Positions 6,195 through 13,070 of a stretch of 35,550 bases of DNA are shown here, piece after piece (position 1 is the first letter of the stretch; each line of letters starts with the position of its first letter). Both the position numbers and the translations under genes were made by a program. A model generated the notes under the pieces. It was not told the origin of the DNA and made no database searches. It saw nothing but the letters and a program-made list of their open reading frames with translations. The stretch is from a virus. The stretch covers positions 1 to 35,550 of IMG/VR virus record IMGVR_UViG_3300010392_000274; one strand, 5' to 3'.

Positions 6195-7494
6195 AGCCAA
6201 AGTCCTGGGGGTCTTATTATCACATGACCGCCAACAGATCCAGACAATAGTAAACAAGATGAGCGTCGAGTGGTTTGAGATCTCACTACACAAAAAGATC
6301 TTCTCATCCATCGATCACTTAATCAGACAGCGCAAGCCACACGACAGCCTGGGGGTCACTCAACACCTCCGCGAGAAGAAGATGCTGGAGAAGGGGATGA
6401 TCGGCAAGATCAGCCAGATCACAAGCGACTCCTCCATGCACAGCTTGAGCTTCACGAACCTGATCAACGAGCTCAGAGCTCAGCACAACAAGCGCCAGGT
6501 TCAGATCCACCTACAACGAACACAGCAACAGATCCATGAGGACACCTTCACGATCGACGACTACATCACTAGATCCACAGAGATCAACGAGATCTTAACA
6601 GACAAGGAGGTTGAGGACAAGGACAACCACTGGACGATTGAGGACGTGATCATGTCACACGATAAAGCCAAGGAGGGGAAACTACCAGGGATGGAGCTCG
6701 GCTTCAGTAACATGAGCGAGAAGGTGCTCCTGGAGGATGTGGATGTGATGATCGTGGGAGCTCGTCCATCGGTTGGGAAGACCTCCTTCGGTGTGACAGT
6801 AGCCTGCAAGAAGATCATGGACGACAACAAGAAGGTCGCGTTCTTCGCTCTTGAAATGTCCAGGACTCAGATGATGAGGAGGGTGGTCAGTTACTTCACA
6901 GAGATCGACAGCAACAAAATCAAATACGGCAAGTGCGACAAGAAGGATATCAACATGATCAAGTCACTACACGAACGTGAGGAGATCGACAACCTCAAGA
7001 TCTTCGACGGTGCTCACACCATCCGCGACATCATCAGGAAGGTGACAGAGATGAAGCACACAGAAGGGTGTGACCTGGTGATCATTGACTACGTCCAGAA
7101 GATCCAGAACGATAAAAGCAAGCGATACGAAGCGGTGACAGAGAACTCAAACAGTGTTAAGTACATGAGCCAGAACTTGCAGATCCCTGTGATCGCACTC
7201 GCTCAGCTGAAACGTGACACCGACAAGACCAAGAAGCGTCCAGTCTTATCAGATTTAAAAGACTCAGGAGAGATAGAACAAGATGCTTCCATTGTTGCCT
7301 TCCTCCACCGCCCTGAGTACTTCGGTGAGAAGACCACAGAGGACGGTGAGGACTCGAAGAACTACGGGGAGGTGATCATCGCAAAGAACAGGGAGGGGAT
7401 CCTGGGGATCCACAAAATGAACTGCGACATGGCGACCAACAAGTGGAGCACTTACAACCCACACAAAACCGCAGACCCGGATGAACTACTCTAA
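6184..7494 (+). CDS. DnaB-like replicative DNA helicase
   Basis: The 436-residue protein has the DnaB layout: an N-terminal helical domain (about 1-140) and a RecA-like motor. Walker A is GARPSVGKT at 192-200, Walker B is LVIIDY at 298-303, followed by the AQLKR motif at 340-344 and the arginine-finger segment AKNREG at 400-405. It would unwind DNA 5'-3' as a hexamer at the fork. No DNA polymerase or primase gene is seen in the genome, so host enzymes must complete the replisome. It is near the usual DnaB length (about 440-470). Confidence 0.92.
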   Translation: MNIEAKVLGVLLSHDRQQIQTIVNKMSVEWFEISLHKKIFSSIDHLIRQRKPHDSLGVTQHLREKKMLEKGMIGKISQITSDSSMHSLSFTNLINELRAQHNKRQVQIHLQRTQQQIHEDTFTIDDYITRSTEINEILTDKEVEDKDNHWTIEDVIMSHDKAKEGKLPGMELGFSNMSEKVLLEDVDVMIVGARPSVGKTSFGVTVACKKIMDDNKKVAFFALEMSRTQMMRRVVSYFTEIDSNKIKYGKCDKKDINMIKSLHEREEIDNLKIFDGAHTIRDIIRKVTEMKHTEGCDLVIIDYVQKIQNDKSKRYEAVTENSNSVKYMSQNLQIPVIALAQLKRDTDKTKKRPVLSDLKDSGEIEQDASIVAFLHRPEYFGEKTTEDGEDSKNYGEVIIAKNREGILGIHKMNCDMATNKWSTYNPHKTADPDELL

Positions 7495-7906
7495 TCGCGA
7501 CAAGATCCTTAAGGGGGAGATCTGCCCGTACTGTGAGACGACGCCCTGGATCGTGGACTCGACCCTGGTCTATGGTTATGACTACAACCAGAGTGTGGCG
7601 GTCTGTTGGGACTGCGACGCCTGGGTTGGATGTCACAAGGGCACGGTGAGACCGATGGGACGCCTGGCGAACAAGTCGCTCAGGAAGGCAAAACAACGGG
7701 CACATAGTTACTTTGATCCACTCTGGAAGCACAAAGTCAAGAACGGAATGCCGAAGAACAAGGCAAGATCCAAGGCGTACAAATGGCTGTCTGAACAAAT
7801 GGGAACAGATCCAGATGAGACCCACATCGGGATGTTCGACCTGGATCAATGTCACCAGGTGTCAAGCATCTGTCTCCCGTACTATAAAAAAATCTTCAAT
7901 CTTTAA
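7481..7906 (+). CDS. DUF3268-type zinc-finger protein
   Basis: The 141-residue protein fits the DUF3268 pattern: CPYC at 15-18, a second cluster CWDCDAWVGCH at 42-52, then the family's PMGRLANKSLRKAKQRAH and FDPLWK segments and a KAYKWLSEQMG helix. The four cysteines likely bind zinc. Members are common next to phage replication genes, but their exact role is unknown. It overlaps the helicase end by 14 bases, so it is probably translated by coupling. Operator-like site 2 begins at its stop codon. Confidence 0.75.
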   Translation: MNYSNRDKILKGEICPYCETTPWIVDSTLVYGYDYNQSVAVCWDCDAWVGCHKGTVRPMGRLANKSLRKAKQRAHSYFDPLWKHKVKNGMPKNKARSKAYKWLSEQMGTDPDETHIGMFDLDQCHQVSSICLPYYKKIFNL

Positions 7907-7924
7907 CTATATTTTAATACAGTT
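7905..7924 (+). promoter_or_regulatory. Palindromic operator-like site 2
   Basis: AACTATATTTTAATACAGTT is the exact reverse complement of site 1 and starts within the TAA of the preceding gene. A weaker -7-like sequence (TAACTTAG, 7929-7936) follows at similar spacing to sites 1 and 3. It precedes the gene at 7960. Confidence 0.6.
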
Positions 7925-7948
7925 TTATTAACTTAGACGAAATTTTTA

Positions 7949-7959
7949 AACTCAAAACA
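7949..7959 (+). promoter_or_regulatory. Early leader motif before gene 7960
   Basis: AACTCAAAACA sits immediately before ATG 7960, identical to the copies before 5218 and 11682. With the upstream palindrome it marks the start of a second early transcription unit. Confidence 0.5.
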
Positions 7960-8184
7960 ATGGAAAACAGTCAAATACATCTAAGCATCGCGACACTTGA
8001 GAGCCTCTTGAAGTCAGCGAAGAAGACAAAGGCGGAGGGTCACAACCTTAGCGACATTGTCAGGATCACAAAAACAGCCTACAGGCAACCAGGAGAAGCT
8101 GAGGACAAAGTGGAGACCCACATACTCACAGCGAACACAACACACCCGAGTGTTAACTATAGCGGGGAGCTGGTCAACTTCTAG
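7960..8184 (+). CDS. Hypothetical protein, 74 aa
   Basis: First gene after operator site 2. It is polar, with a helical N-terminal half (SIATLESLLKSAKKTKAEG) and a short C-terminal beta-like half. No domain is recognised and there is no membrane segment. The perfect leader motif before its ATG and the two-base gap to the next gene support it as real. Confidence 0.65.
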   Translation: MENSQIHLSIATLESLLKSAKKTKAEGHNLSDIVRITKTAYRQPGEAEDKVETHILTANTTHPSVNYSGELVNF

Positions 8185-8186
8185 GA

Positions 8187-8477
8187 ATGGCAAGTAGTAA
8201 ACTTATCAAGGCTTATAAGGGAGGGTTCCTTGTGGATCTACACAGCGCGATGGTTAAGGACGGCACGAACATCTCAATAGATGAGATTGATCAGCTGTGC
8301 AAGTACTACGGAGACGCTGACAAGAGCTGTCTGGACATGACGAACCAGGAGCTCCACGATGTGATCGAGGTGGCTATCCAATTAGGTCAACAAGTTGGTG
8401 TCAAATTAGAGTACCCAAACGAGGTCAAGGATGACATTGACCTGGACTGGAACCGAACAGAAAATTCAAATCAATAA
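8187..8477 (+). CDS. Hypothetical protein, 96 aa
   Basis: Acidic, mostly helical protein (SIDEIDQLCKYYGDADKSC, ELHDVIEVAIQLGQQVGV) with no recognisable motif. It starts two bases after the previous stop within the second early unit. Function unknown. Confidence 0.65.
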   Translation: MASSKLIKAYKGGFLVDLHSAMVKDGTNISIDEIDQLCKYYGDADKSCLDMTNQELHDVIEVAIQLGQQVGVKLEYPNEVKDDIDLDWNRTENSNQ

Positions 8478-8496
8478 TAATCAAATACAAATCAAA

Positions 8497-8943
8497 ATGA
8501 ACAATTTCAAACAGAGTAAAATCAAAGAAGTACACAACGTGGGGGAACCATATGGACAGTATCAAACAATCTACCACAAGCTCCTAATGGAGAACGGTGA
8601 CAAGATCGACATCGGGAAGAAGTCAGTCCAGCAAGTAGGATGGAACCTGGAGTACAAGATCACAGAAGACAGTCATGAGTATATGAAGGCGAAGGCGTTA
8701 AACAAGGAGGAGCGCGAGCAACTTAATGCAAGTGCACCAGCTCAAACACCAGGAGATCCTCAACAGCGTGCTCCATTTACACAGGATCCAGACAAGGCGA
8801 GATCCATCGAGATGCAGACGTGTCTCAAGGAGGCGAACCTGTACCACGCGACCCATGGCTTCATAGCTGATGATCACGCCCAGAGGTTGGTGGAACTGAC
8901 AACCACAGCGAAAACATTCTACGATCTAACTTTCAAAGTATAG
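8497..8943 (+). CDS. Hypothetical early protein, 148 aa, possible OB-like N-terminal half
   Basis: I choose ATG 8497, preceded by an A-rich leader (CAAATACAAATCAAA); the frame is open from further upstream, but that would overlap the previous gene by some 45 bases. The N-terminal half reads as beta strands (IKEVHNVGEPYGQYQTIYHKL then GDKIDIGKKS), followed by a Pro/Gln-rich linker and a helical C-terminal half (SIEMQTCLKEANLYHATHGF). The layout would suit a nucleic-acid-binding protein of the recombination module, but I do not recognise the family. Confidence 0.6.
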   Translation: MNNFKQSKIKEVHNVGEPYGQYQTIYHKLLMENGDKIDIGKKSVQQVGWNLEYKITEDSHEYMKAKALNKEEREQLNASAPAQTPGDPQQRAPFTQDPDKARSIEMQTCLKEANLYHATHGFIADDHAQRLVELTTTAKTFYDLTFKV

Positions 8944-8945
8944 CC

Positions 8946-9344
8946 ATGGACATACACGAATTAGTTCAGAACGTGATCGACGGGCAGGAGTCTCCACTTC
9001 TTGCCCTGGCTATTCTACGAGAAGAGAAGAAGCAAGTGGACAAATGTATTAAGGAGATCGAGGAGCAAGCAATGACCGAGGCGGAGAACTTCCAGGAGAA
9101 GAGCTTCACCCATAAAGGTTTCAGCTTTGAGAAGAGAGTGGGGGGCAGGACATTCATCTTCAAGGGGATCCCTGACTGGCAAATGAAGAAGTCAGAGCTT
9201 GACGCTATAGAAGACAGAGCGAAGCAAGCCTTCATATCTAAGGAGAAGGGGCTGATGACCGCCTCACAAGACGGTGAGGTGATAGATCTCCCAGAAGTGA
9301 GCTACAAGAAGGACAACCTAGTGATCAAACAGATAAAGCTATAG
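8946..9344 (+). CDS. Hypothetical early protein, 132 aa (Gp157/Gam-like character)
   Basis: Starts two bases after the previous stop. The N-terminal helix pair (about 20-52, EEKKQVDKCIKEIEEQAMTEA) and the following FEKRVGGRTFIFKGIPDW segment recall small helical proteins of phage replication/recombination modules, such as those annotated as Gp157- or Gam-like. The C-terminal end is beta-like (LPEVSYKKDNLVIKQIKL). The resemblance is loose; treat function as unknown. Confidence 0.65.
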   Translation: MDIHELVQNVIDGQESPLLALAILREEKKQVDKCIKEIEEQAMTEAENFQEKSFTHKGFSFEKRVGGRTFIFKGIPDWQMKKSELDAIEDRAKQAFISKEKGLMTASQDGEVIDLPEVSYKKDNLVIKQIKL

Positions 9345-9346
9345 CC

Positions 9347-9604
9347 ATGCCTAAACCTATTTTAGTGATCAAGATCCCGTACTTCGACAGGCTGACGCCG
9401 GTCGAGCTGGACAACCTGGAGAGGGTGACAAAGAAGAAGACAGAGGACGAGTATCACGTCCTCGTCTTCATGACCCCAGGACAGGAGGATCCGATGAAGG
9501 TCGAGCTCTTCAAGACTACAAGGCTGAAGGATCTGGACATCCCAAACCTCCGCAAGTATTTACGAACCAAGATAAAAGAATATGAAGCAAGACAAGCAGA
9601 TTAA
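9347..9604 (+). CDS. Hypothetical protein, 85 aa
   Basis: Two bases after the previous stop. A short alpha/beta protein (ILVIKIPYFDRLTPVELDNL, then YHVLVFMTPG) with a strongly basic C-terminal helix. No family recognised. Its last 23 bases overlap the XRE-like gene in another frame. Confidence 0.65.
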   Translation: MPKPILVIKIPYFDRLTPVELDNLERVTKKKTEDEYHVLVFMTPGQEDPMKVELFKTTRLKDLDIPNLRKYLRTKIKEYEARQAD

Positions 9605-9800
9605 ACTGGAGGACAGCTTTGAGCAACAGCTCCGCAATAAGGTCGAGAACTACATGGATCGTGAGGATCTCAAGACCGCACACCTAGCAGACAAGACCGA
9701 GCTCAATCCGCAGACCATCAAGAGGTGGCTGGACGGCAAGACCTCGATGAGCCTGGTAAACTACGAGAAGATTCACAACTTAATGGAGGGCAATGAATAA
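9582..9800 (+). CDS. Small XRE-like helix-turn-helix protein
   Basis: The 72-residue protein is almost entirely an XRE/HTH_3-type domain: helices at about 28-37, 40-51 and 57-67, with the DNA-reading part in LKTAHLADKTELNPQTIKRW. It lacks a dimerisation extension. It is embedded in the early operon, overlapping the genes on both sides, and is one of two candidates (with the product of 4864) to bind the palindromes. It could be a repressor or activator; that is inference. Without an integrase nearby it does not by itself imply lysogeny. Confidence 0.65.
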   Translation: MKQDKQIKLEDSFEQQLRNKVENYMDREDLKTAHLADKTELNPQTIKRWLDGKTSMSLVNYEKIHNLMEGNE

Positions 9801-10614
9801 GAACCTACTGATCACGGTCTCAGGGGGAAGATCCTCCGCTTTTATGGCTCGCCACATCCAGACGAGTGAGAAGTACAAAGACCTTAAAAAGTTGTATGTC
9901 TTCTGCAACACTGGACAAGAGCGTCCTGAGACCATTCAGTTCCTCAAGAACATAGTCGAGCACTGGGGGATTCCCCTCAACCTAATAGAAGGTAAGTATT
10001 CACAAGAGAAGGGCGTCGGAGTTAAGCACAACCTCGTCGGGTTCCACAATCTAGACATGACTGGACGACCATACAAGGAAGCGATCCAGCAAATGAACAA
10101 GAACAAGATCGTGGGGGTTCCTTGTTCAGTCGTTCCTTATTGTTCTGAATACCTAAAGATTCGACCAGCTCATAGCTTCGCGAAGGAGATCTTCGGGACA
10201 GTTAACTACATCAAAGCGATCGGATACAGACGCGAGGATCTATATAGTCGCACGTCCATGACAGAGATCAAAGCGAACAAGAAGATCATCGCCCCACTGA
10301 TCACAGACTTCCATGAGCCTATAGGCAACCCAGAGCTCAATGACTTCTATAATGACAACCCCTTCCAGTTGGGTATCCACAACAAGCTAGGCAACTGTGA
10401 GCTCTGTTGGAAGAAGTCAGACCGCAACCTGATAGAGGCGATACAATACGGGACTAGGTTCATAGAGTGGCACCAGGAACAGGAGCAGACCTATGGGAAT
10501 ATGTTCTTCAGAGATCGCAAGAGTATCATGGACTTGGTCGCACTAGCTCAACAGGGGGAACAGTTAGATCTATTTGACGACACCAACGGGGACGGGTGCG
10601 TCTGTGAATTTTAA
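9793..10614 (+). CDS. PAPS-reductase-like / PP-loop ATP pyrophosphatase family protein
   Basis: The 273-residue protein opens with the PP-loop SGGRSSAFMA at residues 10-19, the ATP-binding signature of the adenine nucleotide alpha-hydrolase fold used by PAPS reductases, DndC and tRNA thiolases. Further on are the VFCNTGQERPETIQFL segment, a CSVVPYCSEY pair and cysteine clusters GNCELCWKKS and CVCEF near the end, which could bind metal or a cluster. Phage members are common and usually unassigned; sulfur chemistry on DNA, RNA or small molecules is possible. It overlaps the XRE-like gene by eight bases. Confidence 0.75.
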   Translation: MNKNLLITVSGGRSSAFMARHIQTSEKYKDLKKLYVFCNTGQERPETIQFLKNIVEHWGIPLNLIEGKYSQEKGVGVKHNLVGFHNLDMTGRPYKEAIQQMNKNKIVGVPCSVVPYCSEYLKIRPAHSFAKEIFGTVNYIKAIGYRREDLYSRTSMTEIKANKKIIAPLITDFHEPIGNPELNDFYNDNPFQLGIHNKLGNCELCWKKSDRNLIEAIQYGTRFIEWHQEQEQTYGNMFFRDRKSIMDLVALAQQGEQLDLFDDTNGDGCVCEF

Positions 10615-10674
10615 TAGAACAACAAAAAAGAAACCTATCTAAATACAATAACAAATAACTAAACCTTCAAATAA

Positions 10675-10911
10675 ATGAACTTTATAAAGAATGGGACAAA
10701 GGTCACAATCATGGACTCAGAGCTCACTGGCGTGGTGATCGGTGTGTGTATCCGAGGGGTCGAGAACTGCACGATCGAATACCAGGTTCAATGGATAGGA
10801 TCTGGAGGAGCGAGTAGTGAGTGGCTATATGACTACCAAGTTAAAGTCTATCAGGACAACAGTCAGACGCCTGGGCTCGTTAATTATGAAACAACACCAG
10901 CCACAACATGA
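10675..10911 (+). CDS. Hypothetical small beta-barrel-like protein, 78 aa
   Basis: The sequence alternates strands and turns (GTKVTIMDSELTGVVIGVCI, then TIEYQVQWIG, SSEWLYDYQVKVY) as in small SH3/KOW-like barrels found beside phage nucleic-acid genes. It follows a 60-base A-rich gap, which contains no TATATTTG box, and its stop overlaps the ATG of the next gene (ATGA). The fold guess is weak; function unknown. Confidence 0.6.
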   Translation: MNFIKNGTKVTIMDSELTGVVIGVCIRGVENCTIEYQVQWIGSGGASSEWLYDYQVKVYQDNSQTPGLVNYETTPATT

Positions 10912-11633
10912 TCGAGCCAAAGAAAAAACCGTGCAAAGCGATCGGCAAAGCCAAAGGCTCAGGGGTTGAGGGTTGTGGCGAGGTGATCCTCACAAGGGTC
11001 TACGGTCTTTGTCCTGGATGTTACTCTAATTTTCTACTAAATACCACAGAGGGACAAGAGAAGCTCAAGAGAAGCGCCTTAAAAGCCACAGGGTCGACAA
11101 TGAAGGAGCTGATCCGGTCAGCTGAAGCTACGAAGAGAACCTTCAAGATCGAGGACATGAGTCCAGACAAGTACAGAGCCAGCCAGATCCAGCCGAAGAT
11201 CAACCTGATCGCCAGGCTCATCGATAAAGGTCAGAGCTGTATCGCAAACCCAGGACGAACCACTGGCAAAATGGCAGGGGGACACCGCCACAGTGTCGGA
11301 CACAACAGAACCCTGGCGCTGAACCTCCACAACATCCACATCCAGAGCTAAGAGTCGAATGACAAGAAGGCGGGGGATCATATAAAGTACAGGGCAGGAG
11401 TCAAACAGATCTATGGCGTGGACTATGCTGACTTTATTGATGAGGATCTAGTTCAGTGCCCTCCATTGAAGCTAACAAAGCAAGAGCTCCAGGATCTACT
11501 CCCTAAAGTGAAGAAGATTATCAAGCGCCTTGAATCATTGAATTTAACCTACACACCGAAGCAAAGGATCCGGCTCAGGAACGAGATCAACAAGGAGCTG
11601 GGGATCTATTCCGACCGCTTCGCTGTATTTTAA
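10908..11633 (+). pseudogene. NinG-like recombination protein interrupted by an in-frame TAA
   Basis: The first 147 residues carry a zinc-ribbon-like LCPGC pair and the NinG-type core SQIQPKINLIARLIDKGQ, then GKMAGGHRHSVGHN and NLHNIHIQS. A TAA at 11349-11351 stops it exactly there. The same frame then continues without another stop for 93 codons (GDHIKYRAGVKQIYGVDYADF, LTKQELQDLLP, ending at TAA 11631-11633), which is what the rest of a Bacteroidota NinG-like protein looks like, so full length would be 241 codons. Both halves keep coding character. This may be a recent nonsense mutation, a consensus error, or read-through. NinG-like proteins act in phage recombination and resolve branched DNA. 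Confidence 0.65.
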
Positions 11634-11639
11634 TACAGT
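11622..11639 (+). promoter_or_regulatory. Palindromic operator-like site 3
   Basis: CTGTATT/AATACAG at 11623-11638 is a perfect palindrome with a TT centre and matches site 2 at 16 of 18 positions. It overlaps the stop codon of the NinG-like gene and lies nine bases upstream of a TATATTTG box. With the following T-rich run it could also form a weak hairpin terminator, so the two roles may overlap. Confidence 0.6.
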
Positions 11640-11647
11640 ATTTTTTC

Positions 11648-11655
11648 TATATTTG
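11648..11655 (+). promoter_or_regulatory. Bacteroidota-type -7 box TATATTTG, third early unit
   Basis: Exact TATATTTG, 26 bases before ATG 11682 and just downstream of operator-like site 3. No clear TTTG -33 element at the standard distance. Confidence 0.55.
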
Positions 11656-11663
11656 TACGAAAT

Positions 11664-11681
11664 AACTCAAAACTCAAAACA
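11664..11681 (+). promoter_or_regulatory. Early leader motif, duplicated copy
   Basis: AACTCAAAACTCAAAACA precedes ATG 11682: the same leader as at 5207 and 7949, with the ACTCAAA core occurring twice. The duplication may raise initiation. Confidence 0.5.
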
Positions 11682-12071
11682 ATGAACCACATTTTAAACA
11701 GGTTTCCAGTGACCATCCCTAGAATACTGGCAAAAGTATACAAACAAGCACAGCATGAGAAGACAGAGTTCTTTGTGTGCCGTGTAATGATCACCCCAGA
11801 CGCTCCAGACATCACGATCTGGACAGACGAGGATGCAAGCAAGCACATGGAGAAGGTCGTGAACCTTCAGATGTCCAGCTCGAAGCTCGGCTTCCTGGTC
11901 AATAAAGAGATCTACATCATCAGGGGACACATTAACAGATCTAAAGGTTCCAGGATCGACATCGACATCCAGACAATGACCTACCTGGGGACAACCAGAT
12001 CCTCAAATGGTAGTGTCCTAGCGATGGATACATTCGTAGTTAACAAGGAAACCCACCAACAGGATGCTTGA
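11682..12071 (+). CDS. Hypothetical early protein, 129 aa
   Basis: First gene after operator site 3, with the conserved leader before its ATG. The sequence is alpha/beta (TEFFVCRVMITPDAPDITIW, then KLGFLVNKEIYIIRGHI) with no membrane segment and no motif I can name. It overlaps the start of a tiny membrane gene by eight bases. Confidence 0.65.
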   Translation: MNHILNRFPVTIPRILAKVYKQAQHEKTEFFVCRVMITPDAPDITIWTDEDASKHMEKVVNLQMSSSKLGFLVNKEIYIIRGHINRSKGSRIDIDIQTMTYLGTTRSSNGSVLAMDTFVVNKETHQQDA

Positions 12072-12177
12072 GATCTTAAACACCCTTAACATAGTTGTGA
12101 ACATTGCCATCACCATCCTCGCGCTGGTTGGTGGCTGTGTTCTTATAGTTTTATTCATTAAACAAATAATCAAATGA
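12064..12177 (+). CDS. Tiny single-span membrane protein, 37 aa
   Basis: ATG 12064 lies inside the end of the previous gene and the stop TGA 12175-12177 overlaps the next ATG (12174), an arrangement typical of translated genes here. Apart from a short N-terminus, the product is one hydrophobic helix (about 8-33, IVVNIAITILALVGGCVLIV) ending in KQIIK. Function unknown; small membrane proteins of this type are often involved in superinfection exclusion or host takeover, but nothing here shows that. Confidence 0.55.
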   Translation: MLEILNTLNIVVNIAITILALVGGCVLIVLFIKQIIK

Positions 12178-12398
12178 ACATTCAATTTAAAGGGGATCCG
12201 ATAGAGCTCCCCAAAGGCTACACCTGGAGCGTCTTCAGATACTTCACACCAGCAGGGACACAAGTGAGCCCTGTCAAGTTTAATAAGTTCGACAAAGCTA
12301 TCCACCACTGGCAGGATGGAGACTTCCACCTGTTTGAATTATGGAGGGGATCCATGAGGGTCATGGCTTACTGTCTAATTAAATACACAAAGAAATGA
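12174..12398 (+). CDS. Hypothetical protein, 74 aa
   Basis: Overlaps its neighbours by ATGA on both sides (12174 and 12395). Aromatic-rich small protein (GYTWSVFRYFTPAG, HHWQDGDFHLFELW) without a recognisable domain. Unknown function. Confidence 0.6.
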   Translation: MNIQFKGDPIELPKGYTWSVFRYFTPAGTQVSPVKFNKFDKAIHHWQDGDFHLFELWRGSMRVMAYCLIKYTKK

Positions 12399-12919
12399 GC
12401 GAGGACAAATACAAGCTAGAAGAGATCACAAAAAAGGAGCCTCCATATCTGGGTCTTCGTTTTGTATGTAGGTCTGAGTCATTCCTAAGAACCTGCGACT
12501 TCATGATCCACCAGAACGATATGGAAGAGCTGGAGAAGAAAACCTCCTCCGATGGTTTGGCGCTCACAGAACTCCATCAATTAGAGAGACTTTATGGAGT
12601 AAGGAAAGAACCGGACGAGATCTTCCCCGGAACACTTGACCAGCTGGACGGTATAAACATAGGCTTCGAGGGAATCCATAACATAGCGACAGACTTCAAG
12701 GTTAAGATCAGACCACTGTACGACGTCGCCAAGGAGGTGACAGACCAGGTCATCGAGTCCTATGACGTGAAGGATCTCCCTGACTTCATCACAAACTGCA
12801 AGATCATAATGGTCAACCACCTGGAGAAGCTCCACAAGGAACACCAGGACACTCACAACGAGACCCATGAAGAGATGAGACTCATCAAAAAAGTCTGTGA
12901 GATATTAGAAAATAGTTAG
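12395..12919 (+). CDS. Hypothetical early protein, 174 aa
   Basis: Acidic alpha-rich protein: an N-terminal LGLRFVCRSESFLRTCDFMI segment, a middle helical part (LDQLDGINIGFEGIHNIA) and a long charged C-terminal helix (about 135-172, with several His). No family recognised. Last protein gene of the third early unit, ending 11 bases before the tRNA. Confidence 0.6.
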   Translation: MSEDKYKLEEITKKEPPYLGLRFVCRSESFLRTCDFMIHQNDMEELEKKTSSDGLALTELHQLERLYGVRKEPDEIFPGTLDQLDGINIGFEGIHNIATDFKVKIRPLYDVAKEVTDQVIESYDVKDLPDFITNCKIIMVNHLEKLHKEHQDTHNETHEEMRLIKKVCEILENS

Positions 12920-12930
12920 TACATTGCACT

Positions 12931-13006
12931 CGCGGAGTGGAGAAGTTGCTATCTCGCCTGGCTCATAACCAGGAGGACGGGGGTTGGAGTCCCTCCTCCG
13001 CAACTA
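12931..13006 (+). tRNA. Initiator-type tRNA-Met (CAT anticodon)
   Basis: The 76 positions fall exactly on standard numbering. Stems pair: acceptor CGCGGAG/CTCCGCA with the initiator hallmark mismatch C1-A72, D stem GAGA/TCTC including A11-T24 (typical of bacterial initiators), anticodon stem CCTGG/CCAGG with loop CTCATAA, T stem GGGGG/CCCTC with one wobble. Two of the three initiator G-C pairs (30-40, 31-39) are kept and 29-41 is T-A. Position 19 is C and 56 is G, the reverse of the near-universal G19-C56. The 3' end is CTA, so CCA must be added post-transcriptionally. Confidence 0.9.
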
Positions 13007-13029
13007 AAAGCGGTAGCCCCGCGAAATTA

Positions 13030-13054
13030 GAGCCTCAACGGGCTCTTTTTTTTT
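13030..13054 (+). terminator. Rho-independent terminator after the tRNA
   Basis: Stem GAGCC/GGCTC (13030-13034 with 13041-13045), six-base loop, then nine T residues. It closes the third early unit behind the tRNA. A smaller GCGG/CCGC hairpin lies at 13010-13022. Confidence 0.75.
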
Positions 13055-13057
13055 GCT

Positions 13058-13065
13058 TATATTTG
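13058..13065 (+). promoter_or_regulatory. TATATTTG box just before the sigma-like gene
   Basis: TATATTTG ends six bases before ATG 13071, so transcription from it would give a leaderless or nearly leaderless mRNA. It directly follows the terminator T-run, which leaves no standard -33 element; it may be coincidental. Confidence 0.35.
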
Positions 13066-13070
13066 AACCC

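Noticed and set aside
9582-9800. Lysogeny repressor
   Set aside because: The XRE-like protein lacks a C-terminal domain, all genes point the same way, and there is no integrase, divergent promoter pair or attachment site.
11418-11633. Independent gene starting at GTG 11418
   Set aside because: The frame is continuous with the NinG-like gene through one TAA, and the sequence before the GTG is also family-like, so it is the second half of an interrupted gene.
11623-11647. Simple terminator of the NinG-like gene instead of an operator
   Set aside because: The stem is AT-rich and the same sequence, inverted or direct, occurs at two other promoter regions, one of them without a T-run, so a protein-binding role explains it better; both may apply here.
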